From Trichomonas vaginalis G3 (Eukaryota > Parabasalia > Trichomonadida > Trichomonadidae), in assembly GCF_026262505.1 (NCBI RefSeq), contig NC_067206.1, positions 14,442,205 through 14,506,204 of the forward strand: DNA of 64,000 nucleotides, in the 5' to 3' direction. The notes beneath the pieces are model-generated. The model was not told the DNA's origin and searched no databases. It worked only from the letters and a program-made list of their open reading frames with translations. Of the stretch, positions 1 to 10,229 are shown one piece after another; position 1 is the first letter of the stretch, and each line of letters starts with the position of its first letter. Both the position numbers and the translations under genes were made by a program.

Positions 1-140
1 AAATGTAAAGTGTCGGATTTAAAACAAAAAATGGATTAATTTATTATTATATGATAGAGAGATTTGGTAAGTTAATATCAAATTTGTAAGTAAGGGAAAA
101 AAAAGTAAGAAAGAAAGAAAAAATTTTTAAAAAATAAAAA

Positions 141-303
141 GCCACTCGCTTCGCTCGCGGTTGACAAAAAGAACAAATTCGAAAAATAATTGTATGAAAT
201 TACGAAACTAAGCCACTCGCTTCGCTCGCGGCTTAAGAAAAGAACAGATTCGAAAAAAGATTGTACAAAACTAATAAACTAAGCCGCGAGCGAAGCGAGC
301 GGC
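141..303. repeat. GC-rich palindromic short repeats
   Basis: Three copies of a 20-21 bp GC-rich sequence (GCCACTCGCTTCGCTCGCGG and relatives) lie at 141-160, 212-232 and, inverted, 283-303. Each is partly self-complementary. They stand out against the AT-rich surroundings. Nothing else is visible in 1-359, and no function can be assigned. Confidence 0.6.
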
Positions 304-359
304 TTAAGTAAACAACATATTTCGGATTATCGATACTAAAAATTTTTTTATTTTATTAC

Positions 360-746
360 ATTTTTTTTGCATTTTTTTAAAGCTTCTTAACTTAAATCAT
401 GGAATGTCTCAAAGACAAAAGTAGCATACAGCATGTAAAGCTAAAGAAAGATAATCATAATTAATACCTTAATTTTTAGTATTACGCATTTTTAGGTGCA
501 AAATTTAAAAACATTCTAATACAATAGAGCAGTTTCCAAAAGTAGCATACAGCATGTAAAGCTAAAGAAAGATAATCATAATTAATACCTTTAAAGTTTA
601 AAATCTTGATTTTTTTAAAAATCAAATATTTATAACTTTAATACATACAGCTTAAACCTTATACTTGTTTTCTCTTGTGAGAAAGCAATCTTACAAAGCT
701 AACAATCCTAAAAAATAAAGAATTAAAATTTAATAATTTAATCTAA
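360..746 (+). repeat. MULE left terminal inverted repeat
   Basis: It is 387 bp long and the reverse complement of 2381-2767. It holds a roughly 50-bp direct repeat, at about 417-470 and 536-589, containing the core AGTAGCATACAGCATGTAAA. Such subterminal repeats are often transposase-binding sites; that role is inferred. Confidence 0.88.
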
Positions 747-760
747 AATTAAAATCAAAA

Positions 761-2209
761 TTAAATAAAATGAGTTCTTTGTAATAATACTTTCAAGGTC
801 GGATATATTTTAGTGGGATCTATTGAGTCATCACTAACAGCATTGAGCAATCTATTGAGCATTGAAATACTCTCGATTTTTCTTTGTCTTTTTACATCAA
901 TTTCTGCGTTAGTTGCTTTTTCCATGATCCTAATAACACGGTCATCTGCTGGATTTTGATCAATTTTGAGTTTGATAACGAAAGATGGTATCACTTTTGT
1001 ATAAATTTCTATAATAACATCATCAATTCTGAGATTTTTTCGATCAGGAAAATAGTCATGTTTGAGTGTTCTAAAATGAGCTTCGGCAATATTGTTAGTT
1101 GCGTCGCCTTCACGCCTGTCACGAGCAATCCATCTTGATATGTTGTAACGCCATTGTCTGTTAAAGTATTGAGATGCTGTTGGATCTGTGTCGAGCAACT
1201 CCAGAACTTGATCATAGGCAGCATTTGCTTCTTCCTCATGTTCTGCATCTAATTTGAAGACTAAATCCTTCATCAAATTATAGAATTGTTCAAATTTTTC
1301 TTGAGAAGAAAACTTATTTGATTTGCGAAGAATTGCACGAAGAACATGTACTCCGCACCAAAGTATTTGAGCTTGTGGAATGCTTTCTTCTATTGCTTGA
1401 GCTATCTGTGGAGCACAGTCCATGCTAATGTATTCTGGCTCAATTGTTACCCATCTGAGATAGGCGCACACGCAAACTTGAATGTTTTGATAAGTGTCTG
1501 GTTGACAAAAGAAATATAAAAAAGGGAAAATGTGAAAATCTTTGATTTTGCCAGTAAATGCATACAATGGAATGTTTGATCGCAACAATTTATAGGTGCT
1601 GTCTATATGAAATGTCTTGATACTATGCGCATAAGCTTTGCCTTCAAAAGGCGCGTAATAGAAACACATATTATTGTCTGAGACTTCAAATGCAATGAGA
1701 TCATCTGGAGATTCTTCTTGTACTGTCTGAACAAAGATTTGCAATGACACAACATCGTCAGGAGAATATCTAGTTTGAAGAGCATGTATTCTCTCTGCAA
1801 ATCGTTTGATTGCACGTGGTTTTTGAGCGTACATCTCTGGAATGGACGGACCTGTAAGAGGAATTTCAAGATCTTTGAATGCATTTAGCTGTGCTATCGC
1901 TCTTTGATTGTCATCTGTTTGGAAGTAATGTTCTAAATATTTGCGATAAAAGACAGACGAATATTGACTTTTGTCATTTGGGGCGGAATGATCATGTTCT
2001 TCAACTATTTTGATTAGTTTGTATTTATTTTGATCCAAGATTGCAACATTAAAATGTGCAGGACATTTTGGATATTTGCAGTGGAATGAAATCTGAGATC
2101 TTTCTTTCCTGACACGTTCACCATATCCATACTGTGCTTGTATTTCTTGTTTAACTCCAAATTTACAAAGATCCATAACAGTAAAGATAGTTTCTTCTTC
2201 TAATTCCAT
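761..2209 (-). CDS. MULE transposase
   Basis: A 482-aa protein, intact from ATG to stop. The N-terminal 90 residues carry a Cys/His pattern (FHCKYPKCPAHF, then EEHDH) like the FLYWCH/WRKY-type zinc-binding regions of Mutator transposases. The centre has the MULE transposase core, with a catalytic-type Asp in FHIDSTYKLL (about residue 202) and a second Asp in YISMDCAPQIA (about 263). A basic, helical C-terminus follows. Located between long inverted repeats, it should bind those ends and carry out cut-and-paste transposition in the nucleus. With no stop or frameshift it may still be active. A fragment of a related transposase lies at 63157-63564. Confidence 0.9.
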   Translation of the reverse strand: MELEEETIFTVMDLCKFGVKQEIQAQYGYGERVRKERSQISFHCKYPKCPAHFNVAILDQNKYKLIKIVEEHDHSAPNDKSQYSSVFYRKYLEHYFQTDDNQRAIAQLNAFKDLEIPLTGPSIPEMYAQKPRAIKRFAERIHALQTRYSPDDVVSLQIFVQTVQEESPDDLIAFEVSDNNMCFYYAPFEGKAYAHSIKTFHIDSTYKLLRSNIPLYAFTGKIKDFHIFPFLYFFCQPDTYQNIQVCVCAYLRWVTIEPEYISMDCAPQIAQAIEESIPQAQILWCGVHVLRAILRKSNKFSSQEKFEQFYNLMKDLVFKLDAEHEEEANAAYDQVLELLDTDPTASQYFNRQWRYNISRWIARDRREGDATNNIAEAHFRTLKHDYFPDRKNLRIDDVIIEIYTKVIPSFVIKLKIDQNPADDRVIRIMEKATNAEIDVKRQRKIESISMLNRLLNAVSDDSIDPTKIYPTLKVLLQRTHFI

Positions 2210-2380
2210 TTGAAATTGAAATGAAAATTAAAAATTCAGAAATTTGAATAGATTTGGTCTGTAATTAAATGAGAATAGCAGTTTGTTCGTCATTGTTTGA
2301 GGCAAGAGTATTATAGGAATATTATATGATGGATTTGAGTTGCATATAAAGAGTGCAAAAGGATAAAGAGAGAAATTTTG

Positions 2381-2767
2381 TTAGATTAAATTATTAAATT
2401 TTAATTCTTTATTTTTTAGGATTGTTAGCTTTGTAAGATTGCTTTCTCACAAGAGAAAACAAGTATAAGGTTTAAGCTGTATGTATTAAAGTTATAAATA
2501 TTTGATTTTTAAAAAAATCAAGATTTTAAACTTTAAAGGTATTAATTATGATTATCTTTCTTTAGCTTTACATGCTGTATGCTACTTTTGGAAACTGCTC
2601 TATTGTATTAGAATGTTTTTAAATTTTGCACCTAAAAATGCGTAATACTAAAAATTAAGGTATTAATTATGATTATCTTTCTTTAGCTTTACATGCTGTA
2701 TGCTACTTTTGTCTTTGAGACATTCCATGATTTAAGTTAAGAAGCTTTAAAAAAATGCAAAAAAAAT
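2381..2767 (-). repeat. MULE right terminal inverted repeat
   Basis: Mirror copy of 360-746, including both subterminal direct repeats. The very high identity of the arms suggests the insertion is fairly young. Confidence 0.88.
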
Positions 2768-2861
2768 TGAATACTTTACTGGCTGGGCAAATTTGTCGCC
2801 GCCCCTTTTAAAGATTATTATGTAAAATATAAGATAAACTTTTAGCTAAATCGAAGTGTAA

Positions 2862-4104
2862 TAAACAGAAATTCATCAAAAGTGACAGCTCTCAATTTTT
2901 TGACATTTGTAAATTCGAAATTGAATGAGAAAAATGAAATAATACTAAGCATAATACAATATTCTAGATTTAATTATAATTAGGAAAAAGTTGGTTTTGA
3001 GAGTACTTTTCATAGGCATATAGAATGAAATCTTCTGAAAAATAATATCACATAAACTCATATTATTTTCTAATATATAACTATTTTATATAAAAATCAA
3101 ATTCAATGATCTTAAAAGCGAAGGATAAACCTCAAAATTTACGAATATAATGAGTGGGAATATAATGCTTATCTATCATAAAACCATATGAAATATCAAT
3201 TTTTGCTTTACGCCTAATTTTTGACGACAATTAGCAAAAAATGTTAAATGTTAACACTCAGTCCATTTGAATATGAAAAATAAAATTGACTTTGATTAAA
3301 TGTTTTTATTTATCATGCAATTCTTCTTGCGACCAAAGATTTGAATAAAAGTTCAAAAAATAAGATAGCTTAAAAAATAATATACGGTAGTGTTTACTAA
3401 TAGATGAATAGTATATAAATTCTATTAAAATGGATTTGATCCAAAAAATATAAAACCAAAAATAATTGTTATAATTTAAATGAAGAAGTAATTTAAAACG
3501 ATTTTATTTATGATCAAATTTTATATATTTTTTTGGATCAAATCCATTTTAATAGAATTTATATACTATTCATCTATTAGTAAACACTACCGTATATTAT
3601 TTTTTAAGCTATCTTATTTTTGAACTTTTATTCAAATCTTTGGTCGCAAGAAGAATTGCATGATAAATAAAAACATTTAATCAAAGTCAATTTTATTTTT
3701 CATATTCAAATGGACTGAGTGTTAACATTTAACATTTTTTGCTAATTGTCGTCAAAAATTAGGCGTAAAGCAAAAATTGATATTTCATATGGTTTTATGA
3801 TAGATAAGCATTATATTCCCACTCATTATATTCGTAAATTTTGAGGTTTATCCTTCGCTTTTAAGATCATTGAATTTGATTTTTATATAAAATAGTTATA
3901 TATTAGAAAATAATATGAGTTTATGTGATATTATTTTTCAGAAGATTTTGTGTTCTTCTTCAAAATTTTATTTTTTTATTAAAAAGAATCTTTACAAAAT
4001 ATACATTTACTTTAATTAATATTTAAAAACGTGCTCTATCAAAAGTTCCAAAAATTCAATATTTTAGCTTTTCTGAGGTGTCACTTTTGATGAATTTCTG
4101 TTTA
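2862..4104. repeat. Fold-back element with 0.42-kb inverted arms
   Basis: Arms at 3028-3452 and about 3522-3948 are nearly perfect reverse complements, separated by a loop of about 70 bp. Outside them a second, 26-bp inverted pair (2862-2887 and 4079-4104, core AAATTCATCAAAAGTGACA) frames the whole unit. No ORF of note lies inside. The nested inverted structure suggests a non-autonomous fold-back transposon or MITE; no family is recognised. Confidence 0.75.
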
Positions 4105-5971
4105 CAACAGAAGTAATTTAGAGAACAATTTGAGATTTTAGAGATTTTTCAAATGAAATATTTAAAGCAAAGAATTTATTAAGAATTTGTTGTGAAATGA
4201 ATACACTTCGGTAAGGCATTAGATTGGCGTGATAATTGACAAAATTGGAGCTGAAGTTTGGTTCACAAATGAAGAATATGTCTAAGCTATAACAAAAAAT
4301 TGTAATATATTTGAAAATCTAATAGTTTTATTTAGTAATTTGATATCGATGCGATCATAGATATTGATTTGAGTATTAAATTCGAAATTTTGTAATTTAT
4401 AATGATATTTAGGAGCTGTAAAGCTAAAGACTAATTAAGTATATGATGACAAAGAACTTGCTAGAGATTAAAATCTAAAATTTTAGAATTTTTAAAATTA
4501 AATTGAAACTACATGAACATATTAAGAATCTTTTAAAGTATACTGGCACTCCAATAAGTCATTAGTTCAATGTGATGCATTAGAAGTTTGATTGAAAAGT
4601 CTGGTTAAGAAATGATGAAAATGTGAAATGAAAATGCAGCATTTCTCTCAATTTTCAGACACTTTTTGCCTATCGTTTTCGAAGTGGCGCTTCGCGCCGC
4701 TAATAAAATTTTGAGAACAACTTTAGTTGTTTGTTCGGCAAAATTATTTTAACGAATTACGATTCATAATTTGTTGTAACATACTAATCTCTAATTGATT
4801 TTTGACTTTTGATAATAAATTATTAATAAATATACTGAAAAGTCATTTTCTTCGCTATTTGATTGGCGCTTTGCGCCAATCAAATAGCTCAGATTAAGAA
4901 TATGATATTATTTCAAATATGATGAAAATTTTTGAGTGAAAACTATTAAAAATAAGTCTTAAAAAATACATTTTTAGAAATGGTTTTTGATTCTTAATCA
5001 TTTTATGTTTCAGCAACAGACAATCACTATATATATATCATCTAGCGGCGCTACGCGCCGATAGATGAATGAAAATAACGAATATACGTTATTTTGCAAA
5101 AAGTGCCAATCTCTAATGGAATCACAACTAGGAACTTGATCAACAATCACTCAAATAACAATTTTCCATATGAAAATTCAAAAAAATTACACAAATATTT
5201 ATATGCAACGTACAGTTTTGTAATTACGAGCTTACATACGCCAATATAATCTTATCAATATTATTTTTACTTAAACAATCAAAACTCATACGACAATACA
5301 CTTTTCAGAATAATACACCTCAAAAGAATATAGAATAAAAGAATTTTGTTAATTTTTTTTACAAAATGAAATTATTATTTTTACTTTGAGGAGTTTATTT
5401 AAGATAAATGCTTGTATTTTACGATTTCAGTTCATATTTTTAGAATTGGCGTGAGAATTTGCTTAATACTAAATTGTGAATCTTTCTATTGCGTATTAGG
5501 ACATTTATTTAACGAAAATTCTATCGTTGAGAGCTTTAATAATTAGTGTGAAATATGACAAACTTCCAATATTACTTTCTTTTTGTATATGTGATGTAAT
5601 ATTTAAAGAAGAAATCACAGAGAGCAAGTAAAACTAATGTCAATTTATTACCTATCTATCATATATCTTCTACCATAACGTATGGGCTAATTTTATATGA
5701 GGACAAAACAAATTGTAATAATTGGAGTTTAATTCATGCAAAATTTTGCTAAATTGAATAGTATATGCATCAGATTCGTAAGGTAGTATTATTTTCTTAA
5801 TATAAGCCCCCTAAGTCTATTCTATGGGTCACCTCAAGTCGAATGCCTTCTTTCATAACAAAAATTTAAACAAGGTTTCACTAGATGCTTATTAAATATT
5901 ATAGTTGTTGAGTTTTTCCTTAATGTATACGAACAAACATGGTTTTTATATAATAACATACAAACAAAATA
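4105..5971. other. AT-rich gene-free stretch with GC-rich hairpins
   Basis: No convincing gene. It contains compact GC-rich palindromes: a near-palindrome around 4684-4702, a perfect 16-bp-stem hairpin with a 3-base loop at 4854-4888, and another near 5043-5066. All share GGCGC...GCGCC cores, which are unusual in this composition. A 24-bp direct repeat (core TAATGTATACGAAC) lies near 5919-5938 and 5978-5997, the second copy overlapping the end of the next gene. Confidence 0.5.
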
Positions 5972-6799
5972 TCATTTCCTTAATGTATACGAACGAACTC
6001 CTATATGAGTCTTTCGCGCCAAGGCAGTAGCCATTCTATCGACTTCCTCTTCTGCTTCCCTTTCAGCTACTAGCCTTTTATGAAGTTTTGCGTAATCAAA
6101 CTTATCCTCTTCTTTCTTTTCTTCGAATTCATCTTCCCGCTTCTTAAGAGGAGGTACAACTGGATTGAGTAAGATAGTTGGTGATTTAGTGACTTTCTTC
6201 TTTTCTACCTTTCTTTCAACTAGAGGAGGTTCTTTTTTCACAGCATCAAACTCATTCAAAATCATTTCAGGAGTTAGAGTAACTCGACTGAGGATATATT
6301 TAGGGTTGAGATCATTGTTGTTAATCTCAATCTTTTTGCCATTTGGCAATTCTATAATTGTAACATTTTCGTTTTGTGTTGGCATATTTAAGTTTTTGCT
6401 TTGATTTATAACAGTATCTCTTTGAAGATACCACTTATATATACCAGATAATGGTGCAGGAGAAATAGGAGATGCACGTGCTGTTTCTTGAAGAAGTAGA
6501 AAAAGTGAATCGCAAAATTTTGATAATGCAATAAATGTTCCTCTTTGATTTGAGGTTAAAATCGATGCTTCCATTTGATTTCTATTAGTAAACCACTGAT
6601 CGAGATATGTAGTCATTTCGTCAAAGTGCGGAAAACACATTAAGGGTGATTTTTTCAATGCATCCATATTAAACCTCGAGTGGATAAAGCGAGGTTTTGC
6701 ACTCTTAACCGCGCGCAGTCTTTGTTGAGATTTTTTCGCCATTAATTTCATTGATTCGTTCATTTGTTTATATGGATCATGCTTTTCAACAATTCGCAT
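5972..6799 (-). CDS. Hypothetical protein
   Basis: I do not recognise this family. The reading frame is open from 6913, but the first in-frame ATG is at 6799, giving 275 aa. A stop lies just upstream of the open frame, so the real start could also have been lost by a frameshift. The middle is a helical globular-looking segment. The last 100 residues are rich in Lys and Glu and probably form a charged coiled coil. Codon use and position fit an ordinary host gene. Confidence 0.5.
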   Translation of the reverse strand: MRIVEKHDPYKQMNESMKLMAKKSQQRLRAVKSAKPRFIHSRFNMDALKKSPLMCFPHFDEMTTYLDQWFTNRNQMEASILTSNQRGTFIALSKFCDSLFLLLQETARASPISPAPLSGIYKWYLQRDTVINQSKNLNMPTQNENVTIIELPNGKKIEINNNDLNPKYILSRVTLTPEMILNEFDAVKKEPPLVERKVEKKKVTKSPTILLNPVVPPLKKREDEFEEKKEEDKFDYAKLHKRLVAEREAEEEVDRMATALARKTHIGVRSYTLRK

Positions 6800-6973
6800 A
6801 ATTGCTGGATCATGAAGATGTGGTATTCCGAAAATCGGATCTTTATAAACTTCTTTTTCTTCTTTCCTTTTAGAGTCCGTTATAATTTTGCAAGTTATAC
6901 GTTTACATGTCAAAATACTTTACAATTTATTTTATACTATTAGATTTTCGCCCAATTTTCCGCCATTTTGACT

Positions 6974-7422
6974 TGGAACTAGAGCTTGCGAGGTACTGAT
7001 TTTATATCAGTACCTCGCAGACTCTAGTCCTCTATATGGCGCCGAGAAATTTTGGTGAAATGTTGTCGCATTTCACCAATTTTTTTTCTCGGCGCCAAAG
7101 TATGAATTGCCGGGTGAGAGATGTTATTTCATGTAATAACACTCTCACCCTACAATTCCAACTCTAAATGGGAGAAACTTTTTTTGAATGTTATCTTAGT
7201 CCTTAGCAAAGTTTCTCCCATTTAGAGAAGAAAATAGGAACCTACTAGGCACTGACTCTATATCAGTGCCTTGCGGGCTCCTATTCTAAATAGAAAGTTC
7301 GAAAACTTTGATGTAATCAGATCCAAATGCATCAAAGTTTTCGAACTTCTCTGAGGGAATTGAAGGGTAAGAGGTATATGGTCTATACATGTCCCTCCTA
7401 CCCTTCAGTTCCCACTTTAAAT
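6974..7422. repeat. Array of seven consecutive hairpins
   Basis: Seven different inverted repeats follow one another with almost no spacing: about 6974-7028, 7038-7096, 7107-7162, 7168-7225, 7235-7285, 7303-7352 and 7360-7422. Each has a stem of roughly 15-25 bp with a few bulges or mismatches and a loop of about 5-25 bases. The stems differ in sequence, so this is not a simple tandem repeat. I know no matching feature. It could be a small-RNA precursor cluster or the core of a MITE, since the hAT-type MITE at 37278-38624 also contains chains of hairpins. Confidence 0.7.
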
Positions 7423-7690
7423 TGGAGAAACTTAATGGAATTGAATAATGTATTGATTTATCAGAATCTAATTTAGAAATTGACTGTGACAAAAGAGATG
7501 CTAACGATATTCATAGATATGTGCATGATTATGTCTAGGTATTTTCCCGAACTTCTATCATTTTCAACATTTGAGGAAAAACCTGATATGAACAATTTGA
7601 TAAATAGTGAATATGCTTGACCTTCACTGAGATTTGCACTATTTGTTTTCGAGATTGAATGATCAATTCATTTATTTTTGCAAAGAAATT

Positions 7691-7927
7691 ATGAGTGTTA
7701 GGTACACTTATGATCAACTTATTGACAGCTATTTCAGATCAATTAATAATCGTATGAGTAAGTTTTCAGCGGAAAAATGCATCGAATTTGTGAAACAGAA
7801 TAAACCAAATTACAACGAAGAGCAATTCATGAAAAAACTCGCAATAAAGCTCCTAGAATTAGATGACTTGATACAGGATTATGATTCCACAGATCTGGAT
7901 GATGAAGAAGAGGAAAAATCAAAATAG
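7691..7927 (+). CDS. Small acidic-tailed hypothetical protein
   Basis: A 78-aa ORF beginning at the ATG at 7691 and ending in an acidic run (DLDDEEEEKSK). The N-terminal 60 residues look helical. The frame stays open upstream of the ATG without another ATG. It could be a short host gene or the start of a truncated longer one. No family recognised. Confidence 0.35.
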   Translation: MSVRYTYDQLIDSYFRSINNRMSKFSAEKCIEFVKQNKPNYNEEQFMKKLAIKLLELDDLIQDYDSTDLDDEEEEKSK

Positions 7928-10229
7928 ATTGAAATAAATTTAGCAAAGTCGTCCTGCTACCATCATTTCATTGCTATTACATATAATTTTGATGTGTTTT
8001 TATTCATAATATTGCGGTCATTAACTAAAAGCGATATTAGGATTAGTTTAGCATAGGAAATTGTTAATTTCGGCAATTGTTTAGAATTTGTAGAACTTTT
8101 AATATGAAAGTCCCGAAACAATAACAGTATTTTCGAACTTTCTTATTGTTTTATAAACATTTTCGAACATAAATTGTGTTATAGCAACGTTATTTGTCTG
8201 AATAAATTCATAAAGCTCTGTAATACCTTTAGCTCTTTCCTCAATTCTCAATTATCAATCATTTATTATCATTATTGATTAAGAATTCTGATTGTATGAT
8301 ATAGCTACATATTATACTTGTTACCTCCACATAGAGTCATAAATTCACGATAATTGGAGAATCTAGAATCACAACTGAACAAATATTGATTTGATCCGTG
8401 CAACATCAGTCATATTTTCATATACTACTCACCAAATATATTTTTCAAATGTGATAATTAAGGATGTCAATTCGGAAAATTGTTTTCGTTTTAGGAGAAT
8501 ATAATTTTCCATTTGGAAAATTTAAAAAGTGAGACGCGCAGGATTCGAACTTTTTTAAAAGTTGATTTAAATATATTCTAGTGTGGAATCTAAGGATAAT
8601 ATCATATTTAAAATAAGAATATACGAGTTTAGGTAGTATTATTTTTTCGATAAATTTGAGAGTATGTACGTTTAGGGCATCAAAAGTGTCAATTCGCTCA
8701 GCGAAAGCTGAGCTAGCTTCGTTCTCGAAAAAATAGGGAAGAAGTGAAGGAGAGTGATACAGAAGTTGACACATTCATATAATTTCAACAAATTTGATCA
8801 AATTGAAATTCAATGAAATTCAATTCACTTCATATCCTTCAGTCAGTACATTGACATCCTTCTACATCACAATGATAACTCGGGAATCAATAGTTCTACA
8901 ACTAACTCAGAAAAAAAACAAGATTTTTACTTCCAGCTTGCAGCTTTTAAAAAGTTTCGATGATAAAAATCACTCTACTCTTGTTTATAGATATGTGATG
9001 ATAGTAGGTAAACATATTCTTATCGATTTTAATAAAAATATTTTTACGAAAATCTGAACCAATTACAGAGTTATTCATAAAGTTTATGATAACTGTAATT
9101 ATTTCATCTTTGTTTTATATTTGAATAAACAATTTAATTTAAATTGCATAATATTTTTTGGTTGAAAGACAGGAAACTTAGTTGAGTTTGTATTATTTTT
9201 ATCGTTTAATTCATCGTATCAGTGAGTGATCCAGATATTTAAGATATTTAGAAAAAAATTATTAATTTGATTAACAAATTTTAATCAAAATAGCAAAAAT
9301 CTATTTGATAGCTGTAAACAAACAATAATTTTTATTTCAAGCAAAATCACTTATTTTCATCTAAACGTATAAAATTGTCAATTTTATAAAAATAAATTGA
9401 AAATCTCAAGAAATGTAAAGGAGAGTAATATTTTTCAATTTTCTTTTTTCTTTGTCTCAAATATTTTCTGTTGGGAATTTTCTTGTTATCAAAAATAATT
9501 TTAATATTTGTTTATTTTATTACATACAATAAAATTTTAAAAACTCTATTTCTTCTCAAGAAAATTTTTTCCCTTCATATGAAGAAACATTTTGTTCTCC
9601 ATTTGATACTGAGTCTAAATCTCGATTTTTGAATTTTCTTCTTTCCAAATTTCTTTTTTCCAAATTAGAAGTTTAATTCAAATTTTCAATAGTTTATATA
9701 TTTTCTCAAACCGTCTCAGATTTTCTCACTTTTTAGGGATTTTCTCTCAAAATATACAAAAATAGTAATATCAATACATGTGTCTAATATACTTTAAAAC
9801 CATCGTGACAAAATTCAAAAACGAAGAGTTCTTCTCTCCAAATTTTTTTCAAAATCAAAAAAATGAGATCAAAAAGTATGTTTGGAAAATTCATTTTTAG
9901 CATTTTAGGAATTTTCTCACTTTTCTTCCAAATTGACATCCTTAGTGATAATAATAAAATTTAGTTATTTCAGTGAAATCTCTAACTAAATTTCATTCAA
10001 TATCAATAAATTTCAGACCTGTCTATCGCTCTAAGGCACAGTTAGCTTGTACACAATAAAACATTCAAGTTGGAAAGCATTGCAGAGATGAGGAACTTCT
10101 AAATAACTTAGAAATTTAATTTTTTTTACCAAACTATAGTTCCATATCAAAATCTTTGGAAATGATATCATTGAATTTGATTTATTTTGAATATCTCAGA
10201 AATTTGAATAGGTGGTTTATTTTAATTAA
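7928..10229. other. Intergenic stretch, no supported gene
   Basis: 2.3 kb of AT-rich sequence. The ORFs present are short, lack ATG starts or show low-complexity composition. One small hairpin (GCTCAGCGAAAGCTGAGC) lies near 8696-8713. I see nothing else that I can support. Confidence 0.5.

Larger units (their letters stand above)
360..2767. mobile_element. Complete MULE (Mutator-like) DNA transposon
   Basis: A 2.4-kb unit bounded by two 387-bp terminal inverted repeats (360-746 and 2381-2767) that match almost base for base, with one transposase ORF between them. Long inverted repeats around a single Mutator-type transposase are typical of MULEs, a family known to be abundant in Trichomonas vaginalis. 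I could not see a clean 9-bp target duplication at the ends, so the outer limits may be off by a few bases. Confidence 0.9.

Noticed and set aside
5972-6913. Gene start at 6913
   Set aside because: That codon is TTG; a eukaryotic gene should start at ATG, and the first in frame is at 6799.
8445-9057. Two ORFs of about 90-110 codons
   Set aside because: Low-complexity AT-rich composition, no recognisable features and no supporting start signals.
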